IMG/VR virus record: IMGVR_UViG_3300042430_000857
Coordinates: 1 to 64,000 of that record
DNA: 64,000 nt
Origin: a virus
Reading direction: 5' to 3' (one strand)
Positions 33,777-53,859 of the stretch are shown here, one piece after another. The notes beneath the pieces were generated by a model. The model ran no database searches. It saw nothing but the letters and a program-made list of their open reading frames with translations, and was not told the DNA's origin. A program made the translations under genes and the position numbers. The stretch's first letter is position 1, and every line of letters starts with the position of its first letter.

Positions 33777-34565
33777 CTATTTTTTCTTACGTGGTCTACC
33801 ACCAAGTTGCCATCCTTGTTCTATCCAAGATTGAAGTGTATCTTGTTTGACTTTTTTCTCGACATCGTTTCTATTAATACTAACAACACCTAGATTAGCC
33901 GCAGCAACAGCGTCACCATGTCCTTCTGATTTAGGCTTACGACAAGATATGGCAATCTTATTCTTATGAACGTCATTCATCGGCCCACGAACTAACCCTA
34001 TCATAGAATCTCGTTGCTTATCTCTTGTTTCTTGAGATCGTTTATCCGTACCATTTTTCTTCATTGTGTCAACTGACTTTCTTACTTTTTCTTTTAATTT
34101 TTCATCTGTTAATTTTGGTCTATTCTGAGCCGCTTCTTTTACTCTGGCTAAAACTTCAGGACGATCTTCTTTACGACCTTTGTTCCAAATTTCTCGACCA
34201 TTTATAAATTGTTCACTCATAGTTTCACTATGATTCTTACTCCACTCTATTCTGTTCTTCTCATACGCTCTGACAATAGCATATGATGACTGACGTTCCA
34301 TATGTTCTCCAGAGACACCCATCATATTAAAGGCATATATCATTGATACTTTGGCTGATCCAGTAGTCATTTTAGTCAAGAGCCAATGACACCAAGCGTG
34401 ATCATGTCCAGTTAATTTGACAAGATTTTCAGGTGAATCATTGCCACCCATACTACGTGGGATAATATGATGTATTTCACCACGAGAATCTTTATCTAAA
34501 ATGGCTCGTTTTTGGATGATACCATAGTACCATCGTGTATATTTTGTATTGTTAAATTGGTTCAT
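33777..34565 (-). CDS. HNH homing endonuclease
   Basis: A 262-aa protein with an HNH nuclease core at residues 28-62: RGEIHHIIPRSMGGNDSPENLVKL, then HDHAWCHWLL. H32, H33, N48 and a downstream histidine are the expected metal and catalytic ligands. The middle has repeated Lys/Arg-rich helices (ETRDKQRDSMIG, KEKVRKSVDTMKK), and the end resembles a small DNA-binding module. It is antisense to the capsid and tail genes around it, right after the gp23 terminator. GATAAATA (34571-34578, minus) lies only about 5 bases from its ATG, which would give a very short leader. It is the third homing endonuclease of the window. Confidence 0.88.
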   Translation of the reverse strand: MNQFNNTKYTRWYYGIIQKRAILDKDSRGEIHHIIPRSMGGNDSPENLVKLTGHDHAWCHWLLTKMTTGSAKVSMIYAFNMMGVSGEHMERQSSYAIVRAYEKNRIEWSKNHSETMSEQFINGREIWNKGRKEDRPEVLARVKEAAQNRPKLTDEKLKEKVRKSVDTMKKNGTDKRSQETRDKQRDSMIGLVRGPMNDVHKNKIAISCRKPKSEGHGDAVAAANLGVVSINRNDVEKKVKQDTLQSWIEQGWQLGGRPRKKK

Positions 34566-34570
34566 ATGTT

Positions 34571-34578
34571 TATTTATC
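34571..34578 (-). promoter_or_regulatory. GATAAATA upstream of the HNH endonuclease
   Basis: The minus strand reads GATAAATA ending five bases before the ATG at 34565. If used as a -10 element, transcription would start at or inside the gene start, giving a leaderless or slightly shortened product. Confidence 0.45.
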
Positions 34579-34658
34579 TTTCGCTGTTACTAATATTACT
34601 TTTCAATCTTTAACTATACACTGTCATTCATTAAATGTCAACAAATATGATCAATCAA

Positions 34659-34666
34659 GATAAATA
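34659..34666 (+). promoter_or_regulatory. Late promoter GATAAATA for the 109-aa head-associated protein
   Basis: GATAAATA ends 22 bases before the ATG at 34689 and is followed by an ATATAGGATACTA leader. The same leader type recurs before 35063. Confidence 0.6.
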
Positions 34667-34688
34667 TTATATATTATAGGATACTACT

Positions 34689-35018
34689 ATGTTAGACAAT
34701 CAAACACGTATGAGAGCAATGTTAAATTTAATTGAATCAGTAGATCAAGGTAAAAAACTCAAATTAAATGAAAGTATTGGTGAAGAATTATCTGAAGATA
34801 GTGGTTCTGATCCTCGTCAACTTGCACAAGAAGCACTTAGTGCAGCAGTAAGATACATTCAAGATGCATTAGAAGTATCTGAAGAAGATGAAGAAATTGC
34901 TTATGAATATTTTCGTGACGAAAATGCTGAAACAGTACTTGACATTTTTGTTGAGTATATTGAACATCAAGTTGATGCTCAACATAATGGTGATGCACCA
35001 CCTAATGACGATTTTTAA
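34689..35018 (+). CDS. Acidic protein sharing its N-terminus with the next gene
   Basis: A 109-aa protein of unknown family. The first 35 residues (MLDNQTRMRAMLNLIES, then VDQGKKLKLNESI) are almost identical to those of the next gene, and the rest is acidic and helical (SDPRQLAQEALSAAVRYIQDALEVSEEDEE). LIE and LNE triplets followed by Ser fit the LxE cleavage rule of gp21. By analogy to T4 internal proteins, the shared start could be a capsid-targeting sequence that is cut off. It lies in the head region with its own GATAAATA. Function is otherwise unknown. Confidence 0.7.
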   Translation: MLDNQTRMRAMLNLIESVDQGKKLKLNESIGEELSEDSGSDPRQLAQEALSAAVRYIQDALEVSEEDEEIAYEYFRDENAETVLDIFVEYIEHQVDAQHNGDAPPNDDF

Positions 35019-35032
35019 ATATTATTAAAAAA

Positions 35033-35040
35033 GATAAATA
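35033..35040 (+). promoter_or_regulatory. Late promoter GATAAATA for the 487-aa protein
   Basis: GATAAATA ends 22 bases before the ATG at 35063. Spacing and leader are the same as for the preceding gene, so promoter, leader and N-terminus were duplicated together. Confidence 0.6.
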
Positions 35041-35062
35041 CAGTATAATATAGGATACTAAC

Positions 35063-36526
35063 ATGTTAGACAATCAAACACGTATGAGATCAATGCTAGA
35101 TTTAATTGAGTCAGTAGATCAAGGTAAAAAAATTAATTTAAATGAAAGTATTGAAGAGAAAGTATCTGAAGATGTAGAAGATACTCATCAAGATCCAGAA
35201 AGTTTAGCTGAAGAAGCACTTGATGCCGCTGCCGCATATATTCAAGATAAACTTGGAATTACAGATGGTGGTCCAGCTGGTATGTTCTTTAGTGGAGAAA
35301 ATGGTATAACTGTAGAAAAGATTTTTGCTGATTATGTCATGTTTGAATATAAAAATATGGAAGACGATAATTCACAAACTTTAGATGAAGGCGCTATGAA
35401 GCGTTGGCTTATAAATCAAGCAATGTCTATGGAGAAAGATGATTTTGTTGCAAATGCGATGCGACGCAACGGGGCGATTTTTCTGAGCTCAGAAGAAGCA
35501 GAAGAATACTGGGACAATATTAACGGTGTAGACGATGAAGAATCTGATAGTAATACACGTAGCAATCAATTTGAATCAGTAAAATCTAAAACTGGAAAAT
35601 TACCATCAATGGCACATATTAAAAAAATGTGTAAAGATGGAAAAACTGTAGCAGAAATTTGTAAAATGCATCCTGATTGTGATCGTGCCGAATTAAAACA
35701 AATGGTAGCTGATTGTAAAGATAAATTGTCAGAGTCTGGTGAAGGGAATTCTTCTACTCGTGAAAAATCTGTCAGTGACAGTGATGAAGGATATGATAAA
35801 TGGGATCCAAAACATCCTAATTTTGCAAAAAACTACAAGAAATATAAGACTAGTAATCCAGAAGGAACATTAAAATCTTTTATTGCTCATTTGAAGAAAG
35901 GTGCATTGGCAGAAGGTGTTAGACTTAACAAATTTCGTCAAGTAGCTGATATTCTCAAAACATTACCTGAAAATAATCGTAAGATTTTAGCTAAGCGTCA
36001 CTGTAAGATTTTTGAAAGTAATAATTCACGTTTTAATAGTAGAAAGTTTATGACATATATTGGTCTTAATGAAGGTGATGTAGAAGATTTCTTAGCACGT
36101 GGTGGAAAAATACAACAAGGTGCACCAACAGATAAAAAGACACCTAGAGCTAGAAATTCTAGTTATACTGATCATTCAATGCGTAAGGGTGAACAAGGTC
36201 GTCGTGGTAGAGGTTATCAAGATTATGATCCTGATGATCATCAGTCACGTAATGATGATATTGATTATCCAACAAAAGATATTCGTAAACCTGAATATGA
36301 AAGTAAACAAATGAATGAAACTTATGGTAATGGTGAGATTGAAGTTAACTTTATCAATAGTGGAACTGGTCAACAGTTAGGTATGAAGACAGTTCAAGCT
36401 GGTAGCATTACATTAGATAATTATGGACGTCCGGTTATGAAAGTTTCATCTCCATTTGCATCTGGTAATACGTTAATGGCTAATTTTGATTCTAAAACTG
36501 GTGGTTGGGTTGTTGATTTAGACTAA
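35063..36526 (+). CDS. Putative internal/head-associated protein with duplicated N-terminus
   Basis: A 487-aa protein not assignable to a family. Residues 1-90 parallel the whole preceding 109-aa gene. Residues 180-225 are a compact basic unit with several Cys (HIKKMCKDGKTVAEICKMHPDC), resembling a small helix-turn-helix. Residues 240-330 are Lys/His-rich (KWDPKHPNFAKNYKKYK) with FNSRKFMTYIGL, and 335-410 are Arg/Asp/Gln-rich and probably disordered. The last 70 residues form a beta-rich domain (NGEIEVNFINSGTGQQLGM). LIE and LNE sites occur near the N-terminus. A basic, modular protein in the head cluster could be DNA-associated and packaged with the genome. This is inference. Confidence 0.55.
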   Translation: MLDNQTRMRSMLDLIESVDQGKKINLNESIEEKVSEDVEDTHQDPESLAEEALDAAAAYIQDKLGITDGGPAGMFFSGENGITVEKIFADYVMFEYKNMEDDNSQTLDEGAMKRWLINQAMSMEKDDFVANAMRRNGAIFLSSEEAEEYWDNINGVDDEESDSNTRSNQFESVKSKTGKLPSMAHIKKMCKDGKTVAEICKMHPDCDRAELKQMVADCKDKLSESGEGNSSTREKSVSDSDEGYDKWDPKHPNFAKNYKKYKTSNPEGTLKSFIAHLKKGALAEGVRLNKFRQVADILKTLPENNRKILAKRHCKIFESNNSRFNSRKFMTYIGLNEGDVEDFLARGGKIQQGAPTDKKTPRARNSSYTDHSMRKGEQGRRGRGYQDYDPDDHQSRNDDIDYPTKDIRKPEYESKQMNETYGNGEIEVNFINSGTGQQLGMKTVQAGSITLDNYGRPVMKVSSPFASGNTLMANFDSKTGGWVVDLD

Positions 36527-36868
36527 TTACAATCTGATATTACTCCAATCAATGGTGGCATCCACTGTTAATTCCGCCCTCTTTTTGATATTTTTCAATC
36601 TGAGGGCGTTACAATTTTGGCAGATAGTTTCTCCATTAATCAAACATAATTGACAACTATCAATTGATTCAAAGTTACATATATTGCACTTTGAATCTTT
36701 TTTCTTTTTGGTATATTTTAATTTTGCACAATGATTGCATAAAGTATGCCATCGCTGATATCCACTTACACTACGACCATTTGGTCTTGATGGTAATTTA
36801 TTACATTCTTTACACATGGGTCTGATAGATTGTTGTTTTAGCATTATAATATTTATGTTATAAGTCAT
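36527..36868 (-). CDS. Small zinc-type protein with five CxxC pairs
   Basis: A 113-aa protein with CxxC pairs at C19/C22, C44/C47, C61/C64, C72/C75 and C83/C86, able to hold two zinc ions. RPNGRSVSGYQRWHTLCNHC resembles the zinc cores of short phage HNH-like proteins, but I see no convincing HNH catalytic set. It is antisense, its stop directly abuts the stop of the preceding plus-strand gene (TAA then TTA), and no GATAAATA faces it. It was probably inserted like the homing endonucleases nearby. Function unknown. Confidence 0.6.
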   Translation of the reverse strand: MTYNINIIMLKQQSIRPMCKECNKLPSRPNGRSVSGYQRWHTLCNHCAKLKYTKKKKDSKCNICNFESIDSCQLCLINGETICQNCNALRLKNIKKRAELTVDATIDWSNIRL

Positions 36869-36905
36869 GGGACCCTAGTTTTGACGATTAATTTAAATAT
36901 AATAC

Positions 36906-36913
36906 GATAAATA
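36906..36913 (+). promoter_or_regulatory. Late promoter GATAAATA for the first fibre gene
   Basis: GATAAATA ends 20 bases before the ATG at 36934. Confidence 0.6.
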
Positions 36914-36933
36914 TTACTATAACTGGATAAAGC

Positions 36934-39900
36934 ATGGCACAACAAATTATTAACATTGGAGCTTCGTCAAACGATGGTAATGGCGATCCTCTAAGACTTG
37001 CGTTTGAAAAGATTAATGAAAACTTTACTCAACTATATAGTTTAGGATCCGGTGGAACTGCGGCTCCACCACCAGGCGCAGTTCAATTTGCGGCCACAAA
37101 TAATCTAGATACAATTGCTTATAATAGCGGTACATGGGTAATATTTGGTACACCATTACGATATTTTTACAGTACAGATGGAATAAATTACAGTAATCAA
37201 ACTAGTCCAGTTAATCAACCAATAAATTCAGTAACTCCAACACCATTAGGATTTATTGCAGTTGGAGATAATGGTACTATTATCACAAGTAGTAATATTG
37301 CCACTACATGGACAGTACAAACAAGCGGAACAACAGAAAATTTATTACGAGTATATTATACTGATATTACTGGATTATATGTTGCGGTTGGTGAAAATGG
37401 AACAATATTAACTAGTTTAAATGCTATTACTTGGACTTTACAGGCTACTGGAGTATTAGAAAATTTACGTGGTATTGCTTATGATGTAGACAATGGTATA
37501 TATGTTGTAGTTGGTAATGCTGGTACAATATTATTAAGTGAAGACGCAATAGATTGGATTATCCAAGATGGTGGAGTTGTTGATAATTTAAATAGCGTGG
37601 TATTTGATGGTGACAATTATATTGCAACTGGAAATAATGGTACAGTAATTGTCAGTTCTGATGGTATAACATGGACATCATCAATTAGTGGAACTGTTGA
37701 AAATCTTAATACAATTACGTTGGCAACTGTATCAACTATACCTACATTGGTATCAGCTGGCGATAATGGAATTCAAATCACTAGTAACAATGGTGCAACA
37801 TCATGGTCTACTAGTAGTACTGGAACAACTAGTAATTTAATTGATAGTATATATGGTAGTGGTGAATATTATATAGTTGGAACAGACGGCGTAATTATCA
37901 GTGGTGTAAATGGAACTAGTTGGACTGATTTAAGTATACCAAGCGGATTAGATGGTAGTAGTAATTTTATATTTGATGTTGAGACTAGTACATTAAACAT
38001 TACTAATATTGATTCTAGTAATGTTACATCAAATATTTCTAGTAGTAATATTGCTACGGCAAATCAATTGGTAGTATATACTCGTGCCAATTTAGGAGAT
38101 ATTGGGAATGTAGTTATTACTGGTGGTGCTAGTGGACTAGTAGTCAGTACTGACGGATTAGGTAATTTATATTGGGGTGCTGGAGGTGGTGGTACTGCTG
38201 GATCAACTGGTGCAACTGGATTCAGAGGTGCTACTGGAGCCACAGGTGCTACTGGATCAACTGGATTTACCGGAAGTACTGGATTTACCGGAAGTACCGG
38301 ATTTACAGGAAGTACTGGATTTACAGGTGCTACTGGTAGTACAGGTGCTACTGGATTTGACGGAGCCACTGGATTTACTGGTTCTACGGGTGCCACTGGA
38401 TTAGATGGAGCCACTGGAAGTACAGGTGCTACTGGATTTACTGGCGCTACTGGATTAGATGGAGCCACTGGATTTATCGGAGCCACTGGATTCATCGGTG
38501 CTACAGGAAGCGGAGCCACTGGATCTACTGGTTTTGAAGGATCCACTGGCGCAACAGGACTAGATGGATCAACTGGAGCCACAGGTGCTACTGGTTACGG
38601 TGCCACTGGTGCCACTGGAATTCAAGGTGATATTGGTGCTACTGGAGTAGCAGGTACGTCAGTTTCCATAATAGGATCAGTACCAAATGTAAACGTTGAT
38701 CCTCCTAATAATCCACAAACAACACTTAATGCTGCATTTCCATCTGCAGTACTTGGAAATGGAGTTATAGATCAAGCTACTGGTAATTTATGGGTTTATG
38801 ATGGTACACTTTGGGTCAATGTTGGAACTATTGTGGGTCCAACTGGATATACAGGTGCTACTGGATATACAGGCGCCACAGGAGCAACTGGCGTTCAAGG
38901 TGACATAGGTGCTACTGGATTTATTGGTTCTACTGGAGCCACGGGACTAGATGGATCAACTGGCGCAACTGGAGTTCAAGGTGATATAGGTGCTACTGGT
39001 TTTGATGGAGCCACTGGTGCTACTGGATTAGATGGTGCCACTGGCGCTACTGGTTTTGATGGAGCCACTGGCGCAACCGGAATTCAAGGTGATATTGGGG
39101 CAACTGGTTTTGACGGAGCCACAGGTGCTACTGGATTACAGGGCGACATAGGTGCCACTGGATTTGATGGCGCTACTGGTGCTACTGGATTAGATGGATC
39201 AACTGGCGCTACTGGAATTCAAGGAGACATAGGTGCTACCGGATTTGACGGAGCCACTGGAGCTACTGGAATTCAAGGTGACATAGGTGCTACTGGATTT
39301 GATGGGGCCACTGGACCAATTGGATTTGACGGAGCCACTGGTGCTACTGGATTACAGGGTGATATTGGTGCTACTGGATTTGACGGAGCCACTGGTGCTA
39401 CTGGATTACAGGGTGATATTGGTGCTACTGGAGTTCAGGGTGATATAGGTGCCACTGGTTTTGACGGAGCCACTGGCGCTACTGGATTAGATGGAGCCAC
39501 AGGTGCTACCGGATTAGACGGATCTACTGGTGCTACTGGATTACAGGGTGATATTGGTGCTACTGGATTAGATGGAGCCACTGGTGCTACTGGAGTTCAG
39601 GGCGACATAGGTGCTACTGGATTTACTGGAGCCACAGGATCTACTGGATTAGACGGATCTACCGGTGCCACTGGAGTTCAAGGTGATATTGGATCTACTG
39701 GTGCTACTGGTTTTGATGGAGCTACCGGATTTACTGGATCAACTGGATTTGACGGCGCTACTGGTTTTGATGGATCAACTGGATTTACTGGATCAACAGG
39801 TGCTACTGGTGTTACTGGATTACAGGGAGCTACTGGATTACAGGGGGCTACTGGATTTATAGGAAGTACGGGTGCTACTGGATTTGACGGTTCTACTGGA

Positions 39901-40437
39901 TTTGATGGATCAACTGGATTTACTGGCGCTACAGGTGCCACTGGATTATCTGGTGGTGTTGGTAGTATTGGGTCAACTGGTGCTACTGGATTAACTGGAG
40001 CGACTGGTACTGGGGTATCAATAATTACTGATACTGTTGATAATAATACATTTTATCCTGCTCTTTCAAATATTTTTACTGGTAGCTTAGCTACGATATA
40101 TGTAAGTAGTAGTAAATTAACATTTAATCCTAGTACTGGTCAACTAAACGCTGTAGAAGTCAACTCTACTAGCGATGGAACATTGAAAGAAAATATTAAA
40201 AATATTGTTAGTCCGTTAACTATTTTGAATCAAATTACTGGAGTTTCTTTTAATTGGAAAGAATGGGGTAAGAAATCTTATGGAGTAATTGCTCAAGAAG
40301 TTGCTAAAATTTTACCAGAATTGGTATCAAAAAATGAAAATGGATTATCAGTTTCGTATTTGCCATTAATTGCTATCTTAATTGAAGCAGTTAAGGAACA
40401 ACAAAAACAAATTGATGAAATAAGAAAGATAAAATAA
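36934..40437 (+). CDS. Collagen-like tail fibre with Asp-box repeats and a C-terminal S74 chaperone
   Basis: A 1167-aa fibre. Residues 1-32 ([26 protein letters not shown]) are a common phage-fibre attachment start. Residues 50-345 form repeats such as [10 protein letters not shown] and GENGTILTS, i.e. Asp-box/Ycf48-like propeller blades. Residues 421-574 and 635-1026 are Gly-X-Y collagen repeats, mostly [12 protein letters not shown] and GLQGDI, split by a globular linker. The end is an S74 intramolecular chaperone: S1080 in SDGTLKENI with K1085, five residues apart as in known Ser-Lys dyads, then [16 protein letters not shown] and a helical tail. S74 domains trimerise the fibre and then cut themselves off. 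Expected location is the virion surface. Confidence 0.85.
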   Translation: MAQQIINIGASSNDGNGDPLRLAFEKINENFTQLYSLGSGGTAAPPPGAVQFAATNNLDTIAYNSGTWVIFGTPLRYFYSTDGINYSNQTSPVNQPINSVTPTPLGFIAVGDNGTIITSSNIATTWTVQTSGTTENLLRVYYTDITGLYVAVGENGTILTSLNAITWTLQATGVLENLRGIAYDVDNGIYVVVGNAGTILLSEDAIDWIIQDGGVVDNLNSVVFDGDNYIATGNNGTVIVSSDGITWTSSISGTVENLNTITLATVSTIPTLVSAGDNGIQITSNNGATSWSTSSTGTTSNLIDSIYGSGEYYIVGTDGVIISGVNGTSWTDLSIPSGLDGSSNFIFDVETSTLNITNIDSSNVTSNISSSNIATANQLVVYTRANLGDIGNVVITGGASGLVVSTDGLGNLYWGAGGGGTAGSTGATGFRGATGATGATGSTGFTGSTGFTGSTGFTGSTGFTGATGSTGATGFDGATGFTGSTGATGLDGATGSTGATGFTGATGLDGATGFIGATGFIGATGSGATGSTGFEGSTGATGLDGSTGATGATGYGATGATGIQGDIGATGVAGTSVSIIGSVPNVNVDPPNNPQTTLNAAFPSAVLGNGVIDQATGNLWVYDGTLWVNVGTIVGPTGYTGATGYTGATGATGVQGDIGATGFIGSTGATGLDGSTGATGVQGDIGATGFDGATGATGLDGATGATGFDGATGATGIQGDIGATGFDGATGATGLQGDIGATGFDGATGATGLDGSTGATGIQGDIGATGFDGATGATGIQGDIGATGFDGATGPIGFDGATGATGLQGDIGATGFDGATGATGLQGDIGATGVQGDIGATGFDGATGATGLDGATGATGLDGSTGATGLQGDIGATGLDGATGATGVQGDIGATGFTGATGSTGLDGSTGATGVQGDIGSTGATGFDGATGFTGSTGFDGATGFDGSTGFTGSTGATGVTGLQGATGLQGATGFIGSTGATGFDGSTGFDGSTGFTGATGATGLSGGVGSIGSTGATGLTGATGTGVSIITDTVDNNTFYPALSNIFTGSLATIYVSSSKLTFNPSTGQLNAVEVNSTSDGTLKENIKNIVSPLTILNQITGVSFNWKEWGKKSYGVIAQEVAKILPELVSKNENGLSVSYLPLIAILIEAVKEQQKQIDEIRKIK
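38190..40015 (+). repeat. Collagen-coding repeats in the 1167-aa fibre
   Basis: Tandem 9- and 18-base units encode Gly-X-Y, with an interruption at about 38655-38840. Synonymous codons vary from unit to unit (GGA/GGT/GGC, GCC/GCT/GCA), so DNA identity is lower than protein identity. Confidence 0.9.
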
Positions 40438-40454
40438 CGTTCAAATTTGAACGT
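40437..40454. repeat. Perfect 18-base palindrome at the stop of the fibre gene
   Basis: ACGTTCAAATTTGAACGT starts on the last base of the TAA stop. It may form a hairpin ahead of the terminator 37 bases downstream. Confidence 0.55.
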
Positions 40455-40490
40455 AGTTGGGTTATAATATATATTTGATAATACATAATT

Positions 40491-40517
40491 ATAGCGTCTC
40501 TAGACGCTATTTTTATT
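40491..40517 (+). terminator. Intrinsic terminator before the giant fibre gene
   Basis: ATAGCGTC (40491-40498) pairs with GACGCTAT (40503-40510) around a TCTA loop and is followed by TTTTATT. It isolates the 1167-aa fibre transcript from the next gene. Confidence 0.85.
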
Positions 40518-40548
40518 AAAAATGTCAATAATTTAATTATAACATACT

Positions 40549-40556
40549 GATAAATA
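40549..40556 (+). promoter_or_regulatory. Late promoter GATAAATA for the giant fibre gene
   Basis: GATAAATA ends 54 bases before the ATG at 40611. A partial second copy, GATAAATC, follows at about 40561-40568. AAAGGAAACGAAG is the ribosome site. Confidence 0.55.
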
Positions 40557-40610
40557 CAGAGATAAATCATATTTAAAACATGATAGCCTAGTACCCAAAA
40601 GGAAACGAAG

Positions 40611-51364
<10,754 letters not shown>

Positions 51365-51365
<1 letters not shown>

Positions 51366-52555
51366 TGGCAGTAGCTTATAATCCTAAAATAGTAACTAAT
51401 GGTTTAGTTCTTTATTTAGATGCGGCTAATATAAAAAGTTACGGTGGAATTAACTATGTATCCTATAGTAACTATAATGCTATTACTTGGACAAACTACT
51501 TTCCAACTAATGCAACATTGACAACAGGAATTGTGGCGCCAGATGGTACTGCAACCGCAGTTAGAATAACGTGTACATCTGGTGGCAACAGTCTATTAAG
51601 AGTTTTATTACCGTCATTTACACCCAATGGGACCAGTAACTGGACTGTGAGTTTTTATGTTAGAAAAGTATCAGGATCAATTGGTGTAACTAACTTTGAT
51701 CTAGCAGATGGAACTCCAAATGCAGATTATACTTCCAGTCTTATAACAGGAGAATGGGTTAGAGTACAATCTTCGGCTGTATCTACCGCTGTTGCAAAAT
51801 CTTTTGTAGATTTATTAAGTGACGGTGCAAGAGATTATGTATTAGATTTTTGGGGACTACAAATTGAGCCAGGTTTTTCTGCCACTCAATTGACAACAAC
51901 CACTGGATCTGTTGCAACTGCCAATGTCAATCTTTGGAGAGATTTAACTTCCAATGGTTTGACTGGAACTTTTTCTAACAATCCATTATATGATGGTTCA
52001 AATCAAGGAAACTTGTCATTTAACGGAACTAATGCCAGTGTAAACTTACCAAATTCTAGTTTATTACAATTTTTAAATAGATCCGCATATAGCTTTGAAG
52101 TTTGGGTGTATCCAAGAACAGATACCAGCTCCAATTATCCTGGTTTCATCAACAGAGAATCTAATACTGGTACTGGTCGCGACGGATATAATTTATATTA
52201 TACCAAAGTCGGAGTTGCAGCCGGATCTAATTTAGTTGCAACTGAAAGATTTGGAACTGGTACACAAAACAGCGTTGGCACAACACTTACTGATGCTGTT
52301 TTTTTCAATAACTGGCAATGTTACTGCACAACATACAATGGAACTACGTTGAGTTTTTATAGAAATGGAGTATTAATTGGTTCTATAGAATCAACAGTTA
52401 ACGTGACCAATACTACACAAGTAGTGACTATAGGACAACGTGGCGGAGTATATTCAGATTCTAAAATAGCCACTACAAAATTTTATAACACGGCATTAAC
52501 TGCTACTGAAGTTTCACAAAACTTTAATGCTCTTCGTGGAAGGTATGGAATATAA
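51365..52555 (+). CDS. LamG-like (concanavalin-fold) surface protein 1
   Basis: A 396-aa protein. It starts YNPKIVTNGLVLYLDAANIKSY, the usual opening of phage LamG/Laminin_G_3 proteins. A carbohydrate-binding-like beta domain follows at residues 30-190 (TSNWTVSFYVRKVSG, a CBM-like insertion). The LamG domain proper is at 190-390: LWRDLTSNGLTGTFSNNPLY, YSFEVWVYPR, NNWQCYCTTYNGT, KFYNTALTATEVSQNFNALRGRYGI. Such domains bind glycans. It is translationally coupled to the giant fibre and followed by two paralogues with the same beginning and end. Confidence 0.8.
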
Positions 52556-53859
52556 TGGGATTAAATCATTCTCCATCAGTAATAACAAACAGTTTATTAG
52601 CCAACTACGATTTTGCTAATATAAAAAGTTTCAATCCTGCTCAGAACTTATTAAAATATTCAGATCAATTCGTTAATAGTCCATGGGCTACAATTGGACC
52701 TAATGTAACAGTAACTCAAAATACCACATCAAATCCACTTGATTTTCAATTAAACGCCGATACATTAGCTACAAGTTCATATGTTTCTGGAGATAGTATA
52801 TATCAAGATGTCAGTTTGTCGGGAACTGGAACTGTTACCTTGTCTGTTTTTGTCAAAGCAACCAGCACTCCACCAACAACCATTACTTTAGCTGCGTTTT
52901 TTCTTGGGAGCTCAACTCAACCTTTTAGTTTTAATTTTACTCCCAGTACAGGAGTGATTTCAAACGGGACTGCCACTGGTTATTCAGTATCTTATGCAGA
53001 TGGATGGTATAGAATCTATACTACCGTAACAGGAACAATTGCAGCAAATAGTGTATTAAGATGGCAGATATACTTAAATTCAACTGGATCAGTTTATCTA
53101 TATGGATCACAACTAGAACTTAATTCGTCAATGAATGAATATACTGCAACAACAGCCACTACTACTGTTAGATCAACCAATATAATAGATACGATTGGCG
53201 GATATAACATGTCGGATAGTTATGGTAATAATGCTTATTATATTAATACTACAAATAGTTATATGCAGTTTACTCGTACTGCCGCTATACCAAAAGATGG
53301 AGGAGGGTCTTTTGTTAGTACATCAGGTCCATTATCTGTTACTAACTTTTTGTATAATGATCATACTTGGGAAGTTTGGTTCAGAATAGATGATAGAAAT
53401 CCTGGAGGATACGGTGATGTAACTGAAGGTTCTAGTACGTTAGCACTTTATTCTGGATATCACGCTGGATTTATGTATACTGCTACTGTAATGTCATATG
53501 TAATATGGAATGGATCAGCTGGTCCTACTTGTGCATCATGGACTCTAGGTGATACTGGGGCTCAAATAAATCAAGGATCTTGGTATCAAATAGTAGTAAC
53601 TAGATCAGGTAATGTATTTACGCCCTATATCAACGGATCTCCACTTGGATCAGGATCAACAACAGTAACCAGTGTCTCAGGAGTATTCACTAGTAATCAA
53701 CTTTGGTTGGGAAAAACTCAAAACGTTGCTCCCGGAGCTAGTTTTTATTTGTTATACTCTAAGAATTCAGTAGCCAATATGAAAATGTATAACCGAACAT
53801 TATCAGCTCCAGAAATTTCTCAGAATTTTAATGCATTAAGAGGGAGATTTGGAATATGA
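52555..53859 (+). CDS. LamG-like surface protein 2
   Basis: A 434-aa paralogue of the preceding protein. It opens NHSPSVITNSLLANYDFANIKSF, carries an inserted CBM-like beta domain (residues 35-190, GTVTLSVFVKATSTPP) and ends in a LamG domain: HTWEVWFRIDDRNPGGYG, QGSWYQIVVTRSGNVFTPYING, MKMYNRTLSAPEISQNFNALRGRFGI. Its ATG overlaps the upstream stop by one base. Likely role: a glycan-binding tail-fibre accessory. It is probably displayed with, or an alternative to, its neighbours. Confidence 0.78.
   Translation: MGLNHSPSVITNSLLANYDFANIKSFNPAQNLLKYSDQFVNSPWATIGPNVTVTQNTTSNPLDFQLNADTLATSSYVSGDSIYQDVSLSGTGTVTLSVFVKATSTPPTTITLAAFFLGSSTQPFSFNFTPSTGVISNGTATGYSVSYADGWYRIYTTVTGTIAANSVLRWQIYLNSTGSVYLYGSQLELNSSMNEYTATTATTTVRSTNIIDTIGGYNMSDSYGNNAYYINTTNSYMQFTRTAAIPKDGGGSFVSTSGPLSVTNFLYNDHTWEVWFRIDDRNPGGYGDVTEGSSTLALYSGYHAGFMYTATVMSYVIWNGSAGPTCASWTLGDTGAQINQGSWYQIVVTRSGNVFTPYINGSPLGSGSTTVTSVSGVFTSNQLWLGKTQNVAPGASFYLLYSKNSVANMKMYNRTLSAPEISQNFNALRGRFGI

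Noticed and set aside
2136-34565. Group I introns or inteins hosting the homing endonucleases
   Set aside because: gp6, gp20 and gp23 reading frames are complete and the endonucleases lie outside them, so these are freestanding genes.
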